A stretch of DNA of 46,661 nucleotides from Coemansia sp. RSA 1804 (taxonomy: Eukaryota; Kickxellomycota; Kickxellomycetes; Kickxellales; Kickxellaceae). This document shows positions 29,154 through 39,242 of the stretch, piece by piece. Numbering within the stretch: the first letter of the stretch is position 1; each line of letters starts with the position of its first letter. The notes under the pieces were generated by a model. It worked only from the letters and a program-made list of their open reading frames with translations. It did no database searches and was not told the DNA's origin. The stretch lies in assembly GCA_027578815.1 (NCBI GenBank), contig JANBTH010000043.1:1-46661 (forward strand), written 5' to 3'. Made by a program: the position numbers and the translations under genes.

Positions 29154-31889
29154 ATGAGGGCCGTTCTGGCAGCGCTTGTCTATTTGATCAGCTGTGCGCT
29201 GCTACTCGCAGCCGGATGCCAGGGCATGGACCACGGAGCGTATCTCCCCGACAGGCCATACACGGTCGGGTACTCTTCGCGCGGACTGGTTATCGACGGC
29301 ACGCCGCAGGTGCTGGTTGCCGGAGCGATCCACTATCCACGCAGCACGCCGGGGATGTGGGACTCGCTGATGAAGAAGGCCAAAGCCGGGGGAATAAACA
29401 CAATAGACACGTACGTATTCTGGAACATGCACGAGCGAACGAAGGGCGTGTACGACTTTGCGACAGACCGCGCAAACCTGCCGCAGTTTCTGGAGACTGC
29501 GCGCCGCAACGGGCTGTTTGTCATGCTGCGCATCGGGCCGTTCGTGTGCGCCGAATGGAACTACGGCGGATTCCCGCAGTGGCTGCGGCACGAGGACGGG
29601 ATTGTGTTCCGCACATACTCGGCGCCATTCATGGAGCACATGCGGCGCTTCGTGGCCAAGGTTGTCGCCGTGGCTGCGCCGTTCATGCCCGAGCGCGGCG
29701 GCCCCGTTGTTGCGCTGCAGATCGAGAACGAGTACGGCAACATCCAGCCGGCCTACGGGCGCGACGGCGACCGCTACGCGACGTGGTGCGGCGAAACGGC
29801 GCATGCGCTCAACGCCTCGGTGCCGTGGATCATGTGTCGCCAGTACTCGCACGTGCCGCACGTGATCCCCACGCAGAACGACTTCTACAGCGACCAGTAC
29901 CTGGAGCGGTACCGGGAGCGGTTCCCGGAGTACCCGGCGATGTGGACGGAGCTGTGGCCGGCGTGGTTTCAGCGGTGGGGCGACGCGGTGCCGTTCCGGC
30001 CGGCCGAGGACACGGCGTACGCGGTTGCGCGGTGGTTTGCGTTTGGCGGGTCGTACGTGGCATACTACATGTACCACGGCGGAACCAACTTTGGCCGCAC
30101 CGCGAGTCCGTTTGTCACCACGTCGTACGACTACGACGGGTTCCTCGACCAGTACGGGCTGGAGAACTGGCCAAAGTATCTGCATCTCGCGCAGCTGCAC
30201 CGCGCGCTGCTCGACAGCGCCGACGTCCTCGTCGCCAACGCTGTGCCGGACTCCGTTGCACTCAGCGGTGGTGACGCCAAGCATGTGCTTGCCAAGCAGT
30301 ACGGCTCGTCCGATGACTATCTGGCCTTCCTGATCAACGCTGATTCCGATCCCGATCACCGCACGCCGTCCGTGCGCTTCGACGGTCTGCGGCTGAAGCT
30401 GCCGCGGTGGTCGGTGACGCTTGTGCGCAGACGGCCCGCCGACACGCGGCCGGTTGTTCTGCTGAATACCGCAACCCTGTCTGCGGCCGCCAGGTACGCG
30501 CTGGAGCATCCGCCGCGCTTCGAGCACATCAGCGCTCCGCCGCCCGATGCGCCGGATCCCGTGCGCGCCGACTCCATCCGCTGGCGCGCCGTGCGTCTGC
30601 CGGCAGCGCTCGATGCCGACGGCGCGGTGTATCCGCGGCCGCCGGAGCAGCTCTCGATAACCGACGACACCACCGACTTCCTGTGGTACCGCACAACAGT
30701 GCGCGTGCCGGCGTCGTGCGCGACCAACCAGACGCTCGTGCTGCGCGATGCCGGCGACATTGCGTCGCTGTACGTGGATGGCAGGTTCTTTGGCATGCGG
30801 TACGACAAGCAGGAGGAGCTGTCGACGCTCTCCTTCGACATCTCTGCGCTCTTTGCCGCCGGCAAGACAAAGAAGAAGCACGGGGAGGAGGCTGAGATCG
30901 CGGTGCTGTCGCAGACGATGGGCATTGCGCACAACGAATTCCACATGGAGGCCTACGCCAGGGGCCTGCTTGGCAGCGTGCTTCTGTGCGGCCACGACAT
31001 AACGATGGGCACCTGGCGTGTGAGCAAGGGGATCGAGGGCGAGCCGGAAGCCGGCGACGAGCTCCGGCATGGCGGCGGCTCGGCTGCCGATTCCACTCCC
31101 CCTTCTCTTGCGCGCTCTTTCTGGCAGCCGTACAGCGCAGCAGCAGCAGCAGCAGCAGACAGCGGAACGGAGTTCTCCAGGATCCGGTGGTACGCAATCG
31201 ACATTGACGCCGATGCGCTTGTGGCTGCCGAGCAGCATGCTGCCACAGAGGATGGCGGCGAGCCGGTGCGCTACGCGATTGATATGGCGGCAATGACGAA
31301 GGGCCAGCTATGGATCAACGGCCACCACCTGGGCCGCTACTGGCTGCGTCGCGCTCCAGCCGCATCCGATGACACTTTCGGCAGCAGCAATGGCAACATC
31401 TGCCGCCAGTGCGACTATGCCGGCCGGTACTCGCCCGGAAAGTGCCTCCGCGGCTGCGGCGAGTACACGCAGCGGTTCTACCATCTGCCCAGATCCTACC
31501 TCAACATGCCGCCATCTGGCGATGGCGATGCTGGAGACAGCAAGAAAGGCAGGGAGGAGAAGGAGCGCTCCAGCAAGCTCTCTACTACTAACACCCTGTA
31601 CGTGCTGGAGGAAATCGGCGGCAACCCCAGACTTATCTCCATTGCCCGACGCGTATCCGTGCGCCCTCCTGCCTCCCTTCCTCCTTCTCCACCAGACAAT
31701 GGTGGCGACGACGACGAAGATAGCGGCAGTGGCCATCGCTGGCTTGCGCTCCTCCGTCTATTGTCCCGCCTCCTGCTTGTTCTTTCTTCCTTTGCAGTGC
31801 TTGCTGCATTGGGAGGCGTTCTGGCTCTTCTGTGGAAACGTTGGCGCGATTCATCCTCCGCCCATCGTGGGTACGAGCGGATTGAGTGA
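29154..31889 (+). CDS. glycoside hydrolase family 35 beta-galactosidase, C-terminally membrane-anchored
   Basis: A 911-residue secretory protein. A signal peptide (~1-22) is followed by the GH35 catalytic barrel (~35-350). The GGPVVALQIENEYG motif has the family's acid/base Glu at 193, and MWTELWPAW has the nucleophile at E266. Plant-type YMYHGGTNFGR also occurs. The beta-sandwich part includes LWINGHHLGRYW (719-730). Near the end a hydrophobic span (~866-892) with a basic stop (KRWRD) leaves a ~15-residue tail, making a type I membrane protein. Most fungal and plant GH35 enzymes are secreted without such an anchor. The overall look is closer to plant BGALs than to ascomycete LacA. Expected activity is release of terminal beta-galactose from glycans outside the cell or in the vacuole. 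Confidence 0.92.
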   Translation: MRAVLAALVYLISCALLLAAGCQGMDHGAYLPDRPYTVGYSSRGLVIDGTPQVLVAGAIHYPRSTPGMWDSLMKKAKAGGINTIDTYVFWNMHERTKGVYDFATDRANLPQFLETARRNGLFVMLRIGPFVCAEWNYGGFPQWLRHEDGIVFRTYSAPFMEHMRRFVAKVVAVAAPFMPERGGPVVALQIENEYGNIQPAYGRDGDRYATWCGETAHALNASVPWIMCRQYSHVPHVIPTQNDFYSDQYLERYRERFPEYPAMWTELWPAWFQRWGDAVPFRPAEDTAYAVARWFAFGGSYVAYYMYHGGTNFGRTASPFVTTSYDYDGFLDQYGLENWPKYLHLAQLHRALLDSADVLVANAVPDSVALSGGDAKHVLAKQYGSSDDYLAFLINADSDPDHRTPSVRFDGLRLKLPRWSVTLVRRRPADTRPVVLLNTATLSAAARYALEHPPRFEHISAPPPDAPDPVRADSIRWRAVRLPAALDADGAVYPRPPEQLSITDDTTDFLWYRTTVRVPASCATNQTLVLRDAGDIASLYVDGRFFGMRYDKQEELSTLSFDISALFAAGKTKKKHGEEAEIAVLSQTMGIAHNEFHMEAYARGLLGSVLLCGHDITMGTWRVSKGIEGEPEAGDELRHGGGSAADSTPPSLARSFWQPYSAAAAAAADSGTEFSRIRWYAIDIDADALVAAEQHAATEDGGEPVRYAIDMAAMTKGQLWINGHHLGRYWLRRAPAASDDTFGSSNGNICRQCDYAGRYSPGKCLRGCGEYTQRFYHLPRSYLNMPPSGDGDAGDSKKGREEKERSSKLSTTNTLYVLEEIGGNPRLISIARRVSVRPPASLPPSPPDNGGDDDEDSGSGHRWLALLRLLSRLLLVLSSFAVLAALGGVLALLWKRWRDSSSAHRGYERIE

Positions 31890-32882
31890 AATGTTGCTGT
31901 TTTTTGCTGCTTGCTTTTACAATGGGATGGGAAAGTGAAGATGCAATTCCTTTTTTTTGCTATTCATTCCACTCAGTCTGAATTATGACTCGGTGGTATC
32001 TGGCGTATGTTTTGCTTTTTATTATAAGTGGAAGAGAAGGACAGCTTTAAATCAGGTATCTGTGCAAAATGGCTGAGGGTTTAGAAGCATGTGCATGTTG
32101 AGCGCGGTTCTGAGTAATCACTCTCGGTTCCCACCGCTGTGGAAAGACGGAACATGACCGGGCATCATCTAATCTTTTCCTGTGCGGCTGATGCATGCAC
32201 ACCTCTATCGTTTTTATTCTCAGCACGCGCTTTATCTCGGTTTTTATACAATATATAGCTGCTGCAACCAGAGTTTATCTGCGAGCGAGCCATGGCAGCC
32301 AATGGATGCTGAAAATACCAGGGAATTTGTGCCGTTTACATTCTGTGTAATAATCCCTTGGGTTTCTAGTTTCTACTATATTCTTCCTCACCGTATCTCC
32401 TTCTGTATCATGGTAAATGTGGCGCATAATGTTATTTATTATAATGTTGTGGAGTTGTGAATGGGAGAAAAATACTACACCTGAACCAGCGATACTCCTT
32501 TTTAAAACAAAAACAATTGAATCCTACCGCCTTGTATTGTCTCATACAAATAATATCAATAATGGAGTGTGGAAAACAAAGCAATATTCCCCTTTTGACA
32601 GATACACGCAATAGAATAATAAGAAACATATGAGCAACCACAACAATTGCTATTTTTCCCATTCCCATCTCGTCCATGGTTTTTTCTCTTTCGTATCAAC
32701 ATTTCCAGCACATGTTCAGTACAACGATTCGTGTTTCTGTTATAAATACGCAAGTAGGTCGAAGTCGCCTTCATACACTATCCCTGTCTTCTACCTGCCT
32801 GCCTTGTTAACATTACATTCATTTCGCAAAACATCTGTTACATTTCATAAGTTACTTGTCAATAGCCAATAATAGTACTAGA
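31890..32882. other. intergenic region with TATA box for the small secreted protein gene
   Basis: About 1 kb. TATAAATA at 32741-32748 lies ~135 nt before the ATG at 32883. Frames at 32182-32460 and 32417-32614 are not coding-like. Confidence 0.5.
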
Positions 32883-33197
32883 ATGCGTTTCTCATTCATT
32901 GCCGTTGCCCTTGTTGCTGCAGCAGCCGCCCTGGCCTCGCCCGTTCTGGTGCGCCGCGACATGGACGGCGCGGTTGCGGCGTTCAAAACAATCCAGGGGA
33001 GCGCCAACGACCAGGCGCTGGTGTCCAACATCAACACCTTCTTCGCCAACCTCAACGGCGTTGCCAGCACCGAGGACCTCCAGCTGGCTGCCAAGCAGGT
33101 GTCCGACCAGATCTCCGCCAACAACCTCAACAAGGTCCCCACCTCCCAGACCGCCGCCTGGGCTGCATCCACGCTGGTGCACTTTGTCCAGGGATGA
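32883..33197 (+). CDS. small secreted protein
   Basis: A 104-residue protein from the ATG at 32883; the open frame extends upstream but without another ATG. The signal peptide is MRFSFIAVALVAAAAALASP. A dibasic VLVRR-D Kex2-like site follows near residue 24-25. The mature ~79 residues are helical, Ala/Asn/Gln-rich and cysteine-free, without a membrane or GPI tail. This fits a small secreted or effector-like protein, or a surface-binding protein, but I do not recognise a family. The GC-rich coding block stands out sharply from the AT-rich flanks. Confidence 0.75.
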   Translation: MRFSFIAVALVAAAAALASPVLVRRDMDGAVAAFKTIQGSANDQALVSNINTFFANLNGVASTEDLQLAAKQVSDQISANNLNKVPTSQTAAWAASTLVHFVQG

Positions 33198-34020
33198 AAG
33201 AGAAAAAACGCGGGCGGGGGAGTTGGATATCTGTTGTTTTTCTACTTTTTATATTAGTTTTATTAAAGTACTTTTTATCTTATTTCTTGATATCATTATA
33301 TAAATTATTCTAATTTACTTAATACACGCTAAAGATTGCATCTTGTACGGGTGGGGCTGTGTTGAAATTACTACTATTACAAAAACACATTGTCCTACAC
33401 GTAACACTGCACAGCCTTCAATAAGTGAATTGGAACATTAGAATATGAAGAATATGTATGTAGTGGCAAAAGGAAATTATCCAAAAGTATGCGGCTAGTG
33501 CATGAATGCTCGCAATTTGCCAATCTGCAACTGCAACCGCATGTAGCTGTGTATCTGTTGCGTGCATGGTTATTTGCTAGATGAGGTGAAATAGAAGAGT
33601 AATAAAGAAAAGAAAGCAGGATTTACAACCTGTTTTGCGTTTGATTGACACATTAGAAATGCACGCAATCAGGAAAGCAAAAGAAGGAAAAAAAGAAACA
33701 AGCCAGCCATTATTTTTTTGTTTTCTCATCTTACATGGTAAAGTTTTTTTCCTATGCTTGTCTACGAAAAATTAAGGAACTAATGGACGATTGGCAATCT
33801 CACATGCAGCAAGGAGGACATAGAGAATTAATGCTGGACACATTAGAAATGGCTAGTTTGTTGCCTTTATTTTATCCAATTTTTAACTCACTTCCCAAGC
33901 CTGGTGTCTTTATTTAACGCACTTTTATATAGCAAACCACACGACATATTCTGCGCCAGCTAGTCAGACAATTGTACAAACCCAGCAGAAATAGTAAGAG
34001 ACAAAACAAAGGGAGGGGAA
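33198..34020. other. intergenic region before the 7TM-RGS gene
   Basis: About 820 bp, AT-rich. TTTATATAG near 33925 lies ~95 nt before the next ATG. A 60-codon ATG frame at 33735-33917 has no supporting feature. Confidence 0.45.
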
Positions 34021-35775
34021 ATGGCCGATGATACCGAGATTCTGCCAGACTGGGTTCAAGGCACGCAGAACTACAGAACCCGAGCATACGTGATGATGGG
34101 GATCGGGCTGGCGTACCTGCTGTTTGTGCTGGTCACAACAGCAATGTTCATACTGGTTGCGCGGAACAAGCGAAGCGGGCTGGAGAAGCGGTCGGCCAAG
34201 CTTGTGCTGTTCCAGGCACTCGGCTGCTACCTCGTGGGCGTGGATGGGCTTGTGACGGCGGCGCTCAACAACTGGGCGTGCTTCGGCAAGCTGTGGCTGT
34301 TTAACGTTGGCTTTGTGATGTCGCTGGCGGCGATGTCGGCGCGCGCATTCCACTTGTTTGTGGTGTACAGAGTGCACGAGCTGGCAAGCAGGCTGTCGTC
34401 CAAGGTTCCGGGCGCAATTGCCGCGTCTGGCAAAAGCATTCAGAGCCAGCAGCTCGGCGACGGCGACGGCGACGGAAGCGCCAGCAGTGCTTCTCACCAG
34501 CTCGTCGACTCGACCGGCATGATCAGACCGGCTCGGCTCGGCTCGGCGATCTCCCGCTCAAACCCGCACGAGCGCATCCGGCTCGAGCAGCAACTCCGCA
34601 AGTACCGGCGGCTTCTGCGCTTCACCACCGACCGCGTGCTTCTGGTGTACCTCGGCCTGCTGCTTCTTTTTGCCATTGCGCTTACGCTGGTCATTAACGC
34701 CACAGACAAGCAGTTTGCGCTGCGGCCGGTCAACATCGTGTGCGAGTTCATGTGGGGGTTCATTCCGTGTCTGGCGATAATCGTCGTGTACTTGTTCGTC
34801 GTGTTCCCGGTGATTCTCTGGCGCGTCTGGCGCAACAATGATGCCTACGGCATCCGCAACGACCTGATAGTCTGCGACACCGTTGGGATCCTCGTCATGA
34901 TAACCACGCTTGTGTGGGTGCTCAGGCTCCACGAAACCCAGCAGATCTGGCCCGGCCTCTCGTTCATCTGGGTCTACGCCCTGTTCATCCACATCTCGTC
35001 GGTGCTTGTGCCGCTTGTCCACTCCATCAACCACATGCGCCGCGCAAACGACGATTCCGCCGCCTCCGATGTTGCAATTCCTGCTTCCGCTTCTGCTCCC
35101 GTTGCCTTGTTTCTTGCCACCCAGCAGCGTCCATACCCAGCGGGCGTGTCGCGGCGTCGCGCAGAGTTCAACGGGATGCTCGACTCTGCGTCGGATTACC
35201 AGAAGTTTCGCCAGTTTGCCGCCTCGTGCTTCTGCTCGGAACTCACGTCCTTTATTGAGGAGTACCAGGTGCTCAAGTCGCTGGTGCTTGTCCTGCTCGA
35301 CCACCCGATTGCAAAGAGCGGCAACAACCCGCACGCGAGGAGCCTTGGCTTCTCTGCGCTGGATAGCGCGGGCGAAAAGCAAGCCTCGTGTGGTGCTGGC
35401 CACCGCCCGAACAGACTGTCGCAGAGCATCGCAGAAAGCATTCTGTCGCAGGACATGATGGCCTTTGCAGAGTCGTTCCAGCGCACCAGCGTCACCGTCA
35501 GCATCCTCGACACCGTCAACGACAAGTATCCGGGCACCGACCCCGAGGAGCTTGTGTTTCCAAACCAGCTGGTGGCCAAGGTCCTTGCAATCCATAGCGA
35601 GTTTGTCGACCCCGCCTCGCTTACTTCCGTCAACGCATCGCCGCATGTTGTGCGGAAAATATCTGCGCGCATTGACTCGAGCTACTACCACGTCTCTATT
35701 TTCGACGACATCAAGGACGAGGTCCTGCTGATGCTCTACAGCGACGTTTACACTAGGTACATTGCAAAGAAATAG
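34021..35775 (+). CDS. seven-transmembrane receptor fused to a C-terminal RGS domain
   Basis: A 584-residue protein. Seven hydrophobic spans are readable at about 23-47, 61-82, 91-116, 206-226, 243-267, 282-301 and 312-336. The loop between spans 3 and 4 is long (~90 residues), with an acidic Gly/Asp repeat and a basic stretch near span 4. After a Ser/Ala-rich linker, residues ~380-580 form an RGS-like region. It starts EFNGMLDSASDYQKFRQFAA and FIEEYQVLKSL and ends with DIKDEVLLMLYSDVYTRYI, typical first and last RGS helices, with a long insert between. This layout resembles plant AtRGS1 and fungal GprK-type receptors, which accelerate GTP hydrolysis on a G-alpha subunit. The ligand is unknown. 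GC-rich, single exon. Confidence 0.85.
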   Translation: MADDTEILPDWVQGTQNYRTRAYVMMGIGLAYLLFVLVTTAMFILVARNKRSGLEKRSAKLVLFQALGCYLVGVDGLVTAALNNWACFGKLWLFNVGFVMSLAAMSARAFHLFVVYRVHELASRLSSKVPGAIAASGKSIQSQQLGDGDGDGSASSASHQLVDSTGMIRPARLGSAISRSNPHERIRLEQQLRKYRRLLRFTTDRVLLVYLGLLLLFAIALTLVINATDKQFALRPVNIVCEFMWGFIPCLAIIVVYLFVVFPVILWRVWRNNDAYGIRNDLIVCDTVGILVMITTLVWVLRLHETQQIWPGLSFIWVYALFIHISSVLVPLVHSINHMRRANDDSAASDVAIPASASAPVALFLATQQRPYPAGVSRRRAEFNGMLDSASDYQKFRQFAASCFCSELTSFIEEYQVLKSLVLVLLDHPIAKSGNNPHARSLGFSALDSAGEKQASCGAGHRPNRLSQSIAESILSQDMMAFAESFQRTSVTVSILDTVNDKYPGTDPEELVFPNQLVAKVLAIHSEFVDPASLTSVNASPHVVRKISARIDSSYYHVSIFDDIKDEVLLMLYSDVYTRYIAKK

Positions 35776-36724
35776 CAGAGCCCCTTAGTTGGCTGTCTTG
35801 TACAAATTAAAAATAATTATATATATTTCGATCAAATTTACCATATATAAAAAAAAAGAAAAACTGTGGATAAACTGTAGGCTATGTTTCTATCTATCTT
35901 CCGTTTGGAACTATCGTTGTAACACCGTCGGTGTGTGGAATCTGCTTTGGTGGCTTTTTAGCCATATCTCCCAAATTTGGAGGCGTCTTTGTCGATTTTG
36001 GCATTTTCTTTGGCTTGAATCTATGTCACCCTTGCTTGAATTTTCAACGGATAGTAGGCTATATGTGAGAAGAAAGGGGTTTGGAGATGTGTTTGCAATG
36101 CCAAATTTTGTTGTGCTTTTATACTATCTTTCCATCTATTGTCATCTTGGTCTAGCTTTCTTCTTTTGTTTAACAGAAACAGATTGGCATGACGAACATG
36201 CAAATTAGATACCGCCAACAAACAACACACAAGGAGATTTGCTTCCGATGATTGCAATGTCTAATTATATGCTGGCTTCAATTGCACAAAAAAAGAGGCG
36301 TTGTTCAGAAACTAGAAATAACATTGTCTATATTTACCTTCTTGTTAACTCTTTCTAATTACATGTTTGAAGGATTGGTTTGCCTTTTCTCCGTCATTAC
36401 TATCTATTTGTCCATTGTTAGACTAATGAATGTTGAAAGATCTGTTTGATTCTTTGCACACTGCATCGCCATCTTTTCCTTTCTAAATCAGTCCTTGTAA
36501 AAAGGAGATGCTCACACAAGGAAGGCTTCACATTTGAACTATTACCACGTTTCAAGCTTGTCCCACTTTGTAAATTGACATAATAATAGTATTCTTCTAT
36601 ACGGTAAAGACAAAAAATTATTCAACTTTTTCAGTGACATAAAAGAAACCTTTTTTCTCTTGAATTTTTCACTGTTAATATATTTTTCTTATTATTATTA
36701 GCACTTAATATATTCACAAACAAC
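35776..36724. other. AT-rich intergenic region
   Basis: About 950 bp between the receptor and the first protease homologue. No coding-like frame or shared repeat was found. Confidence 0.5.
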
Positions 36725-37735
36725 ATGATTGTCAAGTATTTTCTTTTGGTCATTATCTTGGGTTTGCATCATTGCGTACTGGCAGATACCGCAGAGCCGT
36801 CGTCATCCAAGAGCAAGCGGATATATAATGGATACAATATTCAGGACGGCATAGTGCCATCAGCTGCGTTTCTGACTGTAATCAGTCCAAATGGATCAGA
36901 GAGACTGTGCGGTGCCACAATAATATCCCCAGAACACCTAATCACCGCTGCACACTGTCTGCAGCAGCCAAACGCCCCGTACAACTCCTCGGTAGAGGTC
37001 ACGGTCAGCTACAACAGCAACAACAAGGGCAGCCAGAAGAATGCAACTATTCAGAACGTGTACATCAACCCCGACAGTATTACCAACGGCGCCATCAACC
37101 CGCTGAGCGATATTGCAGTTATCGAGGTGGTGGAGATGAGCGGCAAGTACGCAAAGTCCATCCCCATATACATGGACACGTTGACTGAAAATGAGTCAAT
37201 TATTGCAACTGGTTGGGGCCAGAAAACCAACACAACAACGGCAAAAAGCGTGACTGCGCTACAAGGAGCTAAGCTACACGTCGGTAACTCCGACGACTGC
37301 AGCAAGTACAGCAGTGACTTTAAAACAGACAGTGATGCGCTTGTATGCACCTTGTCACAGTCAAGCAACAGCTCCAACATCTGTGTTGGCGATGCTGGCA
37401 CCCCGGCGTACATAGTGAATAGTAGTAAGAAGTCAACCCTTGTTGGTATAGCCACCCGTGTTTTCACAGCCGACACCAACTATTGTGGAAGCGACAACGC
37501 TGCCTCCATGTTTTTGCGTGCAAGCTACCACATCGATTACATTGTAAGTGTTACTGGTCTTTCCAAAGAGTATCTAAAAGGAAACTCGGATTCGCCTTAT
37601 CCACAAAGCCCGTCACATAGCAATACGGGTGTATTGGCAATTGCTCCAACACAAGATCCCGTAGAGGATGAATTCAGCTCGGCATCAACTGTCTTTGTGT
37701 CAGAAACATATGTAAAGAACTTTGTACCTTTGTAG
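36725..37735 (+). CDS. secreted S1 (trypsin-fold) serine protease homologue with catalytic Ser replaced by Ala
   Basis: A 336-residue protein. Signal peptide ~1-20, then a short propeptide ending SKSKR before IYNGYN, the position where S1 proteases are activated. The catalytic His is kept in ITAAHC (H77) and the Asp in SDIAV (D129). The expected GDSGGP is GDAGTP, with A224 where the nucleophile should be (codon GCT at 37394-37396, one base from TCT). The following Gly is Thr. The frame is intact and cysteines are conserved, so this looks like a maintained non-catalytic pseudoprotease rather than decay. A Ser/Thr/Pro-rich tail of ~60 residues follows the fold. Several N-glycosylation sequons are present. 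It lies 330 bp upstream of, and parallel to, an apparently active paralogue. Confidence 0.88.
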   Translation: MIVKYFLLVIILGLHHCVLADTAEPSSSKSKRIYNGYNIQDGIVPSAAFLTVISPNGSERLCGATIISPEHLITAAHCLQQPNAPYNSSVEVTVSYNSNNKGSQKNATIQNVYINPDSITNGAINPLSDIAVIEVVEMSGKYAKSIPIYMDTLTENESIIATGWGQKTNTTTAKSVTALQGAKLHVGNSDDCSKYSSDFKTDSDALVCTLSQSSNSSNICVGDAGTPAYIVNSSKKSTLVGIATRVFTADTNYCGSDNAASMFLRASYHIDYIVSVTGLSKEYLKGNSDSPYPQSPSHSNTGVLAIAPTQDPVEDEFSSASTVFVSETYVKNFVPL

Positions 37736-37974
37736 TTTTAAATGTTGCTTTTTTAATTTTATTATACGTTATAATCCATTTTCTCATCTTTGAAATATAT
37801 TATATGGTAATGCAAACTTGACATTCCAATGCACAGTGTGCATTTTATATTCTAAATTCTAAATTGCTAAAGATATAAAGGGCTCGTTCATATAGTATTC
37901 CAAACTCAAAAAGCTTTTTATAGCAACAGTAAATTGTTAGAGTCATTTTCAATGGAAATAGCTTGAAATCAGTC

Positions 37975-37981
37975 TATAAAT
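37975..37981 (+). promoter_or_regulatory. TATA box of the active S1 protease gene
   Basis: TATAAAT, 37 nt before the ATG at 38018 and 85 nt before the ATG at 38066. The longer distance leaves room for a normal 5' leader and favours the second ATG. Confidence 0.45.
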
Positions 37982-38065
37982 GCTTGCCGAATCTCCCGCC
38001 TCTCTAGTTTAGGCTAGATGTCTGCATTCTTACTTTTTGTCTTTTTTTTGTTTCCAAAAGTTACA

Positions 38066-39124
38066 ATGCATTATTTTGCTTCTTTATTATTATGCATGTT
38101 AATGGTTAGCTCCGTTCTGGGAGCCAATAAGCCTCAACTGCTTGACAAACGCATATTCGGTGGATATACAGTGCCTGAACATACAGCCACATATGCTGCA
38201 TATTTGATAATCCACAAAGACGGTGAGGGCAACTTCACTTGTGGTGCCACGTTTATCTCTTCCGAGTATCTTGTCACTGCAGCCCATTGCGTGGAAAACA
38301 GCACTTACCCATATCAACCATCAAAGGATACTCTAAGAATAGGGTACAACAGCGGTGATCTTACAAAGCAGCTAACAGCCAAAGTACTGGAGGCTTGGCC
38401 ACATCCAAAGTACATTGTTGACAAGGACAGCACTGATCCCCGGTATGACATAACTGTGCTCAGGGTTGCCCCGATTAGTGCACCGTACACCAAGCCGGTT
38501 CAGATCTATACCAAAGGTGTCTCCGCCGGAATGACTGTCCTTTCCGTGGGTTGGGGCAAAGCTGAAAAATCTGTTAAAGAAATAAACCTTCTGCGCGGTG
38601 CAGAACTTGTTGTTGGCGACAATAATGCGTGTAAAGAAATGTACGGCCTCTTTACCAACAATAACGGCAGCATGCTGTGCACATCATCGGTAACCATGCC
38701 AGGCACGGGCGCTTGTTTTGGAGATTCCGGTGGCAGTCTTATGATAAACGATAGTGGGGTGCTCAAGCTGATTGGTCTCCCATCTCTTCTTGTTGCTCAC
38801 AAAGAACCTAAATGTGGCGATCCAGGAACCCTGACGTATTTCACCCACATTAATTCGTTTTTGGATTACATTTTGCAAGTTTCAACGTTGACTAGAGAGG
38901 ACTTGGTAGGTAAAAGCGAAAGCATTTTCAATTCGAATGAGTCAGCATCCAGTGGATCCGAAAAGCTAACCCCGTCTAACACCCAAACAAATACGAGTCC
39001 CTCACCAACTCCAACTATTATAAATCAAGATAATAGCATCAAATGCACGGACACGGAAGTGGTGATTGTGACAAAGGTAATCGCAGTTACCAAAACCAAA
39101 ACCGCTACCACATTATCCTGGTAG
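38066..39124 (+). CDS. secreted S1 serine protease, catalytically complete
   Basis: A 352-residue protein from the ATG at 38066, chosen because MHYFASLLLCMLMVSSVLGA is a canonical signal peptide. The in-frame ATG at 38018 would add 16 hydrophobic residues. A propeptide ends LLDKR before IFGGY, the usual activation junction. All triad residues are present: H74 in VTAAHC, D128 in YDITVL and S221 in GDSGGS. The residue equivalent to chymotrypsin 189 is Gly, not Asp, so specificity for Lys/Arg is unlikely and an elastase- or chymotrypsin-like pocket is more probable. A Ser/Thr/Pro-rich C-terminal extension ends without a GPI-like tail. It is a tandem paralogue of the Ala-substituted homologue just upstream. 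Likely an extracellular digestive or host/prey-interaction protease. Confidence 0.9.
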   Translation: MHYFASLLLCMLMVSSVLGANKPQLLDKRIFGGYTVPEHTATYAAYLIIHKDGEGNFTCGATFISSEYLVTAAHCVENSTYPYQPSKDTLRIGYNSGDLTKQLTAKVLEAWPHPKYIVDKDSTDPRYDITVLRVAPISAPYTKPVQIYTKGVSAGMTVLSVGWGKAEKSVKEINLLRGAELVVGDNNACKEMYGLFTNNNGSMLCTSSVTMPGTGACFGDSGGSLMINDSGVLKLIGLPSLLVAHKEPKCGDPGTLTYFTHINSFLDYILQVSTLTREDLVGKSESIFNSNESASSGSEKLTPSNTQTNTSPSPTPTIINQDNSIKCTDTEVVIVTKVIAVTKTKTATTLSW

Positions 39125-39242
39125 TCTACGACTGGTAATCTGTTGTATATATTTGTATAGTTATTTAAATTATTCTTGTTACATGAAACGTAAACCAAAT
39201 ATAAATTAAACATAATAACTCAAAGTTCGTAATAGTTTTTCG

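Noticed and set aside
28643..30274. 543-codon frame overlapping the GH35 start
   Set aside because: It starts in AT-rich spacer and then follows the GC-rich GH35 gene in the wrong frame, giving an Arg/Ala-rich nonsense protein.
29202..31238. 678-codon minus-strand frame opposite GH35
   Set aside because: Antisense shadow of a GC-rich gene, very Arg/His/Val-rich, with no motif; the sense strand has a complete GH35 enzyme.
33735..33917. 60-codon ATG frame before the receptor
   Set aside because: No signal, motif, repeat partner or composition change supports it.
34558..35691. 377-codon minus-strand frame opposite the receptor
   Set aside because: Antisense shadow of the GC-rich 7TM-RGS gene, without recognisable domains.
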